DNA of 5,141 nucleotides. Source: an uncultured Verrucomicrobiota bacterium. Lineage in GTDB: Bacteria; Verrucomicrobiota; Verrucomicrobiae; Opitutales; Opitutaceae. This document shows, in pieces, positions 1 to 5,141 of the stretch (the stretch's first letter is position 1; each line of letters opens with the position of its first letter). Made by a program: the position numbers and the translations under genes. The DNA is taken from contig CAMLNJ010000262.1 of assembly GCA_946481225.1 (NCBI GenBank), positions 1 through 5,141 on the forward strand. The letters run 5' to 3'. Under the pieces are notes generated by a model that worked only from the letters and a program-made list of their open reading frames with translations, had not been told where the DNA came from and searched no databases.

Positions 1-2556
1 TACCCGACCATCCCCACCGTCTACGCGCTCGACGACGCCGACGCCCAGTCCTTCTCGGTGCAGGTCAACCACTCCGCCGCCTCCACCCGCTGGCCCACCA
101 TCGCATCCAAGACCACCGAGTTCAACGGGCTCTTCCCCTCTGAATACACCGGCGACATCTACGCCGGCCGCCACGAGAACGGTTGGGTCGTCTACAACCC
201 GTTCAAAACCGGCCAGACCGCGACGGGCTCCATCCCGTTCAAATACAACACCTGCACCGGCATGGATCTCACGCTCTCCCAATACACCGCGGGCGTGGTG
301 AAGGAACACGCCAACCAAGTGACGTATTACCTGACCAACTACGACAACGTCCTCGATACCGGCCTCAAGACCGACACCATCGCTATCCGCGGCGCCTCCG
401 CCGAGCCCACCTGGTCCTTCGCCGATCGCGGCAGCCACCAGGCCAGCGTGGTGACCAAGTCCTGGTCGGGCGGCGTCTTCACCCTCACCGTCCAGCACAA
501 CGGCCCGCTCGACATCACCGTCAACTGCTCCGGCACGGGCACCGGCCGCCTCACCGCCTACACCCCCGCCTCCATCGTCGCCCCCGCAAAGCCCTCCGCC
601 TTCTCCGGCCCCCGCCAATACGAGGCCGAGTGCTTCGACTACCAAAACGTCGTCGGCTACACCAAAAACGGCGCCTCCGGCGACATCCGCAACTACACCG
701 GCCAAGGCTATCTCCAGTTCGGCACCGTCGCCACCTCCGCCGTGCGCGACACCGTCACCGCGCCCGCCGCCGGCACCTACCGGCTCGAGACCCGCTACTC
801 CACCGTCGGCGCGAACATCACCTCCGTCGATCTCTACGTGAACGGCGTCAAGGTCGCCACGCCCACCTTCGCGCAGACACCGACGCTCAGCGACTGGGCC
901 GTCCTCAAGCAGTCCGTCACGCTCAAAGCCGGCGCCAACACCGTCGAGTATCGCGCCAACGCCACGCGCTCGACCGCGCTCTACTTCGACAACATCGTCG
1001 TCGTCCCGAGCTCCTTCGCCCTGGGCGTGACCATCCAGGAAAGCCAGGCCGGCTTCCTCGCCGTCGACGGCGCGATCGCCACCACCCAGTCGGGCTACAC
1101 CGGCACCGGCTACGCCGACACCACCGACGCGGCCGGCGCCAGCATCCGCTGGAAGATCACCGCCCCCTTCGAGACCACCGCCGCCTTCACCTTCCGCTAC
1201 GCCAGCACGGACGAGCGCACCGCCTCCCTCTCCATCAACGGCGTCACGGTCGTTCCCGGCGTCCGCTTCCCCTCCACCGGCTCCCTCACCAACTGGGAAC
1301 TCGTCACCGTCCACGCCTCCGTCGCCACCGGGAACTCCCTGGTGCGGCTGCAAGCCGTATCCGCGGCCGGACTACCCAACATCGACTTCCTCGGCGTCGG
1401 CGGCGCCGAGACCTCCACCAGCATCGCGCCCGTCGCGGACTCCTATGTGCGCGACGGCGGCTCCGCCGGCGCCAACTTCGGCACCGCCACCCAGCTCGCG
1501 ACCAAAAACGACGGCGTCACGAACTCGGGATTCAACCGCGTCACCTACCTCAAGTTCAACGTCAGCGGTCTCGCCAACGCGCAAAACGTCAAACTGAAGC
1601 TCGTGCCCTACCAGGTGGACGGCGCCGCCACGCTTTCCTACGAGAGCATCGTCGCCGACACCTGGACCGAGACCGGCCTCACGTGGACCAATCGCCCCAC
1701 CGACGCCGCCACCTTCGTCAAGACCCGCGACGGCTACGCCGTGGGCCAGCAGATCGAGGTGGACATCACCGAGGCCGCGAAAGCCGAGGCCGCCGGCGAC
1801 GGCACCCTCACGCTGCGTATCTCCAACCTCGGGGCAAACTTCGTGGGCTTCCACTCCCGCGAGGCGACCACCGCGGCGCTCCGCCCGACCCTCGAATACA
1901 CCTTCGCCAACATCACCGCCGACACGAACCCGCTCGCGATGCAGCTGCGTTTTGACGAAGGCTCCGGCACCACCGCCGCGGACGCCTCCGGCGCCGGATG
2001 GACCGGCACGCTCAGCGGCACCACGACCTGGATGACCGGCGCCAACGCCCGCGTGGGCTCCGCCGCCCTGCGCCTCAGCGGCGGCGGCCACGTCGTCCTG
2101 CCCCCCGCCGTGGTGAGCAGCCTGAACGACTGCACCGTCGCCTTCTGGGTGAAGCTCGACTCGATCGGCACCTGGGCGCGCGTGTTCGACTTCAACAACG
2201 GCACCACCACCAGCAGCATGTATTTTGTGCCCAAAACGTCTGGTGGCCTGATCCGTTTCGGCCTCGGCGCGCAGAAGCTGGAAGCGCCCGCCAGCGTCAA
2301 GTTCACCACCGGTGCCTGGACCCACATCGCCATCGTCCGCTCCGGCAACACCGCGACGATGTATTTCAACGGCACGTTGGTCGCGACCAATACGGCCTTC
2401 ACCAACAAACCCTCCGGCCTCGGCGCGACGCCCTACAACTACCTTGGCCGCTCCGCCTCCAGCGCCGATCCCAAACTCGCCGGCACGATCGACCAGTTCG
2501 CCATCTACCGCACCGCGCTCTCCGCGTCCGAGATCGCCGCCCTCGCGTCGCCCTGA
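1..2556 (+). CDS. GH98-family glycoside hydrolase, C-terminal part with CBM and LamG modules (5' truncated)
   Basis: The frame is open from base 1 to a TGA at 2554-2556, giving 851 residues without a true start; the first GTG, at 58, is internal. In window residues: 1 to about 195 resemble the C-terminal domain of GH98 enzymes (NGWVVYNPFKTGQ at about 60-72, then IPFKYNTC and a TNYDN segment). Residues 207-335 are a CBM6-like beta-sandwich (YEAE opening, YFDNIVV ending). Residues 341-468 are a second CBM6/35-like module (TGYADTTDA, ending PNIDFLGVGG). Residues about 475-637 are a CBM96/DNRLRE-type module (ADSYVRDG, WTNRPTD, ending RPTLEYTF). Residues about 645-849 are a LamG-like lectin fold (FDEGSGT, VAFWVK, WTHIAIV, ALSASEIAAL). 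GH98 members are known as endo-beta-galactosidases on blood-group glycans or as endo-xylanases; the catalytic barrel and its residues are upstream of the window, so specificity is open. It is presumably secreted. Codons are strongly C-ending (GCC, ACC, CTC, GTC). The family call is from remembered similarity; the domain order is clearer than the family. Confidence 0.75.
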   Translation, partial: YPTIPTVYALDDADAQSFSVQVNHSAASTRWPTIASKTTEFNGLFPSEYTGDIYAGRHENGWVVYNPFKTGQTATGSIPFKYNTCTGMDLTLSQYTAGVVKEHANQVTYYLTNYDNVLDTGLKTDTIAIRGASAEPTWSFADRGSHQASVVTKSWSGGVFTLTVQHNGPLDITVNCSGTGTGRLTAYTPASIVAPAKPSAFSGPRQYEAECFDYQNVVGYTKNGASGDIRNYTGQGYLQFGTVATSAVRDTVTAPAAGTYRLETRYSTVGANITSVDLYVNGVKVATPTFAQTPTLSDWAVLKQSVTLKAGANTVEYRANATRSTALYFDNIVVVPSSFALGVTIQESQAGFLAVDGAIATTQSGYTGTGYADTTDAAGASIRWKITAPFETTAAFTFRYASTDERTASLSINGVTVVPGVRFPSTGSLTNWELVTVHASVATGNSLVRLQAVSAAGLPNIDFLGVGGAETSTSIAPVADSYVRDGGSAGANFGTATQLATKNDGVTNSGFNRVTYLKFNVSGLANAQNVKLKLVPYQVDGAATLSYESIVADTWTETGLTWTNRPTDAATFVKTRDGYAVGQQIEVDITEAAKAEAAGDGTLTLRISNLGANFVGFHSREATTAALRPTLEYTFANITADTNPLAMQLRFDEGSGTTAADASGAGWTGTLSGTTTWMTGANARVGSAALRLSGGGHVVLPPAVVSSLNDCTVAFWVKLDSIGTWARVFDFNNGTTTSSMYFVPKTSGGLIRFGLGAQKLEAPASVKFTTGAWTHIAIVRSGNTATMYFNGTLVATNTAFTNKPSGLGATPYNYLGRSASSADPKLAGTIDQFAIYRTALSASEIAALASP

Positions 2557-2628
2557 GGTGGCGAGTGAATTTCAGAGGCTCGCGACCAAGGACGGCTATC
2601 GCGTTTCAAATAAAGTTGCAGCCGAAAG

Positions 2629-2653
2629 GTAGGGCGCGACCGCTGGGCGCGCC
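2629..2653 (+). repeat. REP-like unit 1 (left half of inverted pair)
   Basis: A GTAG tetranucleotide (2629-2632) sits directly 5' of a hairpin: GGCGCG (2633-2638) pairs with CGCGCC (2648-2653) around the 9-nt loop ACCGCTGGG, in which CC/GG can add two pairs after an A.G mismatch. A GTAG at the 5' foot of an imperfect GC-rich palindrome is the known layout of REP elements mobilised by RAYT (TnpA_REP) transposases. No RAYT gene is in the window, so its mobilising enzyme is inferred only by analogy. Confidence 0.6.
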
Positions 2654-2689
2654 GCGTCGGAGTGGCGATTTTCACCCCTGTGAACTCGC

Positions 2690-2714
2690 GGCGGGCCCAG
2701 CGGTCCCGCCCTAC
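2690..2714 (-). repeat. REP-like unit 2 (right half of inverted pair)
   Basis: This is the inverted copy of the unit at 2629-2653. Read on the minus strand it starts with GTAG (2714-2711), followed by a GGCGGG/CCCGCC hairpin (2710-2705 with 2695-2690) with the same ACCGCTGGG loop. Compared with unit 1 it differs at two positions only (2694 and 2706), and these two bases pair with each other, so the stem is preserved. Confidence 0.6.
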
Positions 2715-2784
2715 CGCACGCTCCCGCAATGCGGCTACGAGTTTGTTTTTGAAATGCTCTAAACCTCGCCCTGCTCCACTCCCT

Positions 2785-2820
2785 GCGCGGGCGGCACCCA
2801 CGTGCCGCCCGCGCTTTTTT
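2785..2820 (+). terminator. Strong intrinsic terminator downstream of the GH98-like gene
   Basis: A perfect 13-bp GC-rich stem, GCGCGGGCGGCAC (2785-2797) with GTGCCGCCCGCGC (2802-2814), has a 4-nt loop CCAC and is followed at once by six T residues (2815-2820). The T tract is on the + strand only, so it ends rightward transcription from the GH98-like gene, 229 nt after its stop codon. Confidence 0.92.
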
Positions 2821-2883
2821 CGGAAGTCGTCGCCGACCGCGAATCGCGGCATCCCCGCGTCTTCCCGTTCGGCTGCGCCCCTT

Positions 2884-2915
2884 GCCCGAAGCCACACCCC
2901 GGCTTCGGGCTTTTT
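2884..2915 (+). terminator. Second intrinsic terminator before the GH27 gene
   Basis: A perfect 10-bp stem, GCCCGAAGCC (2884-2893) with GGCTTCGGGC (2901-2910), has a 7-nt loop ACACCCC and a run of five T residues (2911-2915). It lies 64 nt after the end of the first terminator and 61 nt before the GH27 start codon. It may be a backup terminator or the end of a very short transcript in between. The minus strand has no T tract here. Confidence 0.85.
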
Positions 2916-2976
2916 GCTCTAGACCCGATCCCCTTTGGTTCAGAAGGTCCGACGCGAAATCCCCGCGCTCCGGTCA

Positions 2977-4683
2977 ATGAAGAAGAACACCCCCTTTTGC
3001 ATCGCCAACCCGCTTCGGCGACTTGTCGGCCACCTCATGCTTCCGCTCGCCGCCTTCGCCTGCGTCGAGGCTTCCGGCGCCACACCGGCATCCGACGAAC
3101 AGGTCTACGACGCGCGTATTCGCGGCCGGGAAGTCCTCACTCCTCAAGCGCCGCTGTCGCCTCGTTTGACAGGCCCCTCCGTCTTCGGAGTGCGTCCAGG
3201 CAAGCCTCTTCGTTTTCACGTCTCCGCCACGGGAAAAAAACCTGTCGGATTTTCGGCGACCGGCCTCCCCGCGGGCGTGGAGATCGATCCGGCGACGGGA
3301 TGGATCACCGGACGCGCACCGCGGCAAGCCGGCGATGTTCGCGTGGTGCTACAAGCGAAAAACACGGAGGGCGAGTCCGTCCGCGAGCTCACGATACGCA
3401 TCGGCGACACCATCTGCCTGACTCCTCCGATGGGGTGGAACAGCTGGTATGTGCACTCCGAGGGGGTAAGCGAAGACGCCATTCGCGAAACCGCCGTCGC
3501 GATGAACGAGAAAGGCCTGACCGACCACGGTTGGACCTACCTCAACATCGACGACTGCTGGATGGGAGAGCGAGACCCCGAGACGAAGGCCATTCAACCG
3601 AACGACAAGTTCAGGGACATGAAGGCGCTCGTCGGATTCGTGAACTCGAAGGGTCTCATGCTGGGCCTCTATTCCACGCCTTGGATGTCCACCTACGCCG
3701 GTTACATCGGAGGCAGCGCGCCGAACGAAGCTGCGGATTACTCGGCGTTTTATCTTCCTCCGGCGGAACGTCAGAATCCCCATCAGCTCTTTGGCCGCTA
3801 TCCCAACGGTATTCGCAAGGGCCTCGCCCGCATCGGAGACGTTTGGTTCGTGGATCGCGACGCCCGTCAGTTCGCCGAATGGGGCATCGACTACGTGAAA
3901 TACGACTGGAAGGAATGGACGCTGAAAAAGTCGGACAAGGGGTGGGCGCCCGACCCGCAGAAATCCGAGCGCAAGACCGAGGCCTCCGGAATCGCCCGCC
4001 GCGTTTATGACGATTTCCGCGCCGTCGACCGCGACATCGTGATCAGCCTGTCGCCCGATCATGACGAGACCGAAGACCGGTTCATCCCCCGCTACGCGAA
4101 CCTGTGGAGGCTCACGCCGGACATTCACGCGGAGTGGTCGCGCTTGCTGGCGCCTTTCGCGATGGAAAAGCGCCTGCAGCTCACGGGCCCGGGGCGCTAC
4201 GGCGACCTCGACATGCTCCAGATCGGGCCGATGGGAAAACCCAACCGGGCCGAAACCGTATTCAAGCCGTCCCCACTCACCCCGGCCGAGCAATACTTCC
4301 AAGTCACGCTTTGGTGCGTCCTCACCCAGCCCTTGCTCCTCTCCTGCCACGTCCCGTCGATGGACGATTTCGACCTCGGGCTTGTGACAAACGACGAAGT
4401 GCTCGCGGTCAACCAGGACGCGCTTTGCAGCCAAGGGCGGCGCTTGGCGCACGAACCCGGTGCATGGGAGATCTGGGCAAAAGATCTGGCCGACGGGAGC
4501 AGAGCAGTCGCGTTTTTCAACCTCGGTGGCGAGGATCGTGTGCTTCGCATTTCACGCGAGCTGCTCGGACGTTCCGGCGCCGTTCGCGATCTATGGCGCC
4601 AGCGGGACCTCGGCACGGTGTCCGGGGAATTGTCCGTGTCGGTCAGCCCGCACGGCGCGGCCCTCCTTTCCGTGAAGCCGTAG
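2977..4683 (+). CDS. Exported GH27 glycoside hydrolase (alpha-galactosidase family) with N-terminal Ig-like domain
   Basis: 568 residues, complete. ATG at 2977 is preferred over the in-frame TTG at 2935 because it puts KK at the start of a signal peptide: charged region to about residue 18, hydrophobic core 20-28, likely cut after ASGA (35). C29 gives only an atypical lipobox (AFAC). No clear Shine-Dalgarno is seen. Residues about 58-144 look like a putative-Ig (He_PIG) domain (LPAGVEIDPATGWITGRAP). The catalytic (beta/alpha)8 barrel follows from about 146: MGWNSW 152-157, NIDDCW 190-195, LGLYS 229-233, KYDWK with presumed nucleophile D310, and WRLTPDI with presumed acid/base D382. The C-terminal beta-sandwich starts near TNDEVLAVNQD (471-481). 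GH27 retaining enzymes release terminal alpha-galactose, though relatives use beta-L-arabinopyranosides or alpha-GalNAc. The Cys common after the nucleophile in eukaryotic members is replaced by WK, so the exact substrate is uncertain. Likely periplasmic or extracellular. Confidence 0.93.
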   Translation: MKKNTPFCIANPLRRLVGHLMLPLAAFACVEASGATPASDEQVYDARIRGREVLTPQAPLSPRLTGPSVFGVRPGKPLRFHVSATGKKPVGFSATGLPAGVEIDPATGWITGRAPRQAGDVRVVLQAKNTEGESVRELTIRIGDTICLTPPMGWNSWYVHSEGVSEDAIRETAVAMNEKGLTDHGWTYLNIDDCWMGERDPETKAIQPNDKFRDMKALVGFVNSKGLMLGLYSTPWMSTYAGYIGGSAPNEAADYSAFYLPPAERQNPHQLFGRYPNGIRKGLARIGDVWFVDRDARQFAEWGIDYVKYDWKEWTLKKSDKGWAPDPQKSERKTEASGIARRVYDDFRAVDRDIVISLSPDHDETEDRFIPRYANLWRLTPDIHAEWSRLLAPFAMEKRLQLTGPGRYGDLDMLQIGPMGKPNRAETVFKPSPLTPAEQYFQVTLWCVLTQPLLLSCHVPSMDDFDLGLVTNDEVLAVNQDALCSQGRRLAHEPGAWEIWAKDLADGSRAVAFFNLGGEDRVLRISRELLGRSGAVRDLWRQRDLGTVSGELSVSVSPHGAALLSVKP

Positions 4684-4807
4684 CATCAACCGCGCGAGAG
4701 GCACGCCGGCGGTCCCGCCTTCCATCGACGCGCTCAGCTTGAAATCGAAAGTCGTGCGCCGCAGGTCGGCGTGCGGCAAACGTCCCAGCCTTTCCACTCC
4801 ATATCCC
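4684..4807. other. GH27-GH59 intergenic spacer without terminator
   Basis: This 124-nt gap has no T-tract hairpin on the + strand. The only notable structure is a 6-bp stem, GCCGCA (4758-4763) with TGCGGC (4772-4777), with an 8-nt loop and AAA after it, which is not terminator-like. No promoter or clear Shine-Dalgarno is visible. Read-through from GH27 into the next gene is therefore possible. Confidence 0.5.
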
Positions 4808-5141
4808 ATGAGTAACCCTGTCTGTTTGGTCCCGCGTTTTTTCTCCGCCCGCATGCGCCGGGCTTTTCTCGTTCCGGTTTTGCTCTGCCCCTTCGCAGCG
4901 GCCTCGCTTCAGGGCCAGGCGTCGCAGGAGATCACGCTGGACGGCGCGGCGCCGGGAAAACGCTTCGACGGCATCGGCCTCGTGAACGGAGGCGGCGCGA
5001 CCTCGGTGCTGCTGCAGGCCACCGGCCAGGTCAGCCCGCGCCGGCTGACCCGGCCACCGGCGGGCAGCAGCGACGTGATGCCGGTGTGGTCGCCCGACGG
5101 GCGCGAGCTGGCCTTCGTCCGGCTCGGTCCGGACAAGGCCT
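4808..5141 (+). CDS. GH59-like (galactocerebrosidase-type) N-terminus running in frame into a PD40/TolB-like sequence, 3' truncated
   Basis: The frame is open from ATG 4808 to the window edge (111 codons seen). A second in-frame ATG at 4853 gives a more ordinary signal peptide (MRRAFLVPVLLCPF, then AAASLQGQA) and may be the true start; neither has a clear Shine-Dalgarno. After the signal peptide, residues 42-69 contain FDGIGLVNGGGATSVLL (53-69), which matches the conserved opening of GH59 galactosylceramidase-type beta-galactosidases. That family would continue with a DYPEPQRS-type segment. Instead, residues 70-111 read as a beta-propeller repeat of the TolB/PD40 type (RRLTRPPAG, then VWSPDGRELAFVR), usual in TolB-like and winged-helix sensor proteins. 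Codons shift at the same point to CTG, GTG and CGG. The GH59 start fits the galactosidase neighbour; the second half does not and may be foreign sequence. The family call rests on a short stretch. Confidence 0.65.
   Translation, partial: MSNPVCLVPRFFSARMRRAFLVPVLLCPFAAASLQGQASQEITLDGAAPGKRFDGIGLVNGGGATSVLLQATGQVSPRRLTRPPAGSSDVMPVWSPDGRELAFVRLGPDKA
5015..5141 (+). other. PD40/TolB-like beta-propeller segment after a suspected chimeric junction
   Basis: From about 5006-5017 onward the protein no longer follows GH59. The segment ATGQVSPRRLTRPP followed by VWSPDGRELAFVR (residues 71-105 of the open frame) is a textbook WD40-like PD40 repeat, in which WSPDG is the hallmark. Such blades normally come in series inside a propeller, and none of the preceding blades is present here. 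It is read as a separate feature because the domain and the codon usage change together. Confidence 0.6.

Larger units (their letters stand above)
2628..2715. repeat. BIME-like inverted repeat, 29-nt arms, 30-nt spacer
   Basis: The arms 2628-2656 and 2687-2715 are reverse complements at 27 of 29 positions, separated by a 30-nt spacer (2657-2686). The spacer itself contains a small hairpin, TTCAC (2671-2675) with GTGAA (2680-2684). The element lies 71 nt after the stop of the GH98-like gene and about 70 nt before that gene's intrinsic terminator, so it would be transcribed in its 3' UTR. Two REP units in opposite orientation form the classic BIME arrangement. Possible roles such as mRNA 3'-end stabilisation or protein binding are known for other REPs and not shown here. 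Confidence 0.65.

Noticed and set aside
183..1955. A 590-codon plus-strand frame with very high Arg, His and Pro content
   Set aside because: It is a shifted-frame shadow of the GH98-like gene. The composition is typical of GC-rich out-of-frame translation.
1372..2325. A 317-codon minus-strand open frame opposite the GH98-like gene
   Set aside because: It is the antisense of a strongly C-ending gene, extremely rich in Gly, Ala, Val and Glu, with no recognisable domain. The plus-strand reading has clear domains across the same span.
2505..2897. Several short frames across the intergenic region on both strands
   Set aside because: They run through the REP pair and the terminators and show only Arg/Pro/Ala-rich composition.
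2935..2976. Upstream TTG start for the GH27 gene (14 extra residues)
   Set aside because: The ATG at 2977 gives a standard signal peptide beginning MKK; the extension would put a long charged stretch before it.
2802..4010. A 402-codon plus-strand frame overlapping the first terminator and the GH27 gene
   Set aside because: It starts within the terminator hairpin, is Arg/Pro-rich, and conflicts with the well-supported GH27 frame.
4758..4777. Hairpin in the GH27-GH59 spacer as a possible terminator
   Set aside because: It has only 6 bp, an 8-nt loop and no T tract.
4591..4854. A minus-strand frame of 87 codons covering the GH27-GH59 spacer
   Set aside because: The middle (about 4690-4800) looks less like random shadow than most, but I recognise no family and it overlaps both flanking genes antisense. 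It is too weak to call.

Overview
The window is GC-rich, and all supported genes lie on the + strand. They encode parts of secreted, galactose-oriented carbohydrate degradation. The strong C-ending codon bias of the first gene, the lack of clear Shine-Dalgarno sequences before the starts, and the density of glycoside hydrolases with accessory domains would fit a polysaccharide-degrading Verrucomicrobiota (Opitutaceae-like) bacterium. That placement is inference, since no taxonomic marker is present.

Layout: (1) Positions 1-2556 hold the 3' part of a large multidomain gene. It begins inside what I read as the C-terminal domain of a GH98 glycoside hydrolase, then runs through two CBM6/35-like modules, a CBM96/DNRLRE-type module and a C-terminal LamG/concanavalin-like domain. 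The catalytic domain is outside the window. (2) Positions 2557-2976 are non-coding but rich in structure: a pair of inverted REP-like units (BIME-like, 2629-2714), a very strong intrinsic terminator (2785-2820) and a second intrinsic terminator (2884-2915). (3) Positions 2977-4683 hold a complete exported GH27 enzyme (alpha-galactosidase family) with an N-terminal Ig-like domain. (4) After 124 nt with no terminator, a gene starts at 4808 with a signal peptide and the N-terminal signature of GH59 (galactocerebrosidase-type beta-galactosidase). At about 5006-5017 it switches abruptly, in frame, to a TolB/PD40-type beta-propeller sequence that runs off the window.

Together, an endo-acting GH98, an exo-acting alpha-galactosidase and a GH59-type beta-galactosidase would make a locus for a glycan rich in alpha- and beta-linked galactose, such as a blood-group or mucin-type glycan, a galactolipid or a galactose-decorated hemicellulose. 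The exact substrate cannot be read from sequence. GH27 and GH59 could be co-transcribed, whereas the GH98 transcript is closed off by the terminators.

The two observations most worth attention are the REP pair, whose two arms differ at exactly two positions that pair with each other inside each hairpin (covariation), and the GH59-to-propeller junction near the right edge, which I suspect is an assembly chimera rather than a natural fusion.
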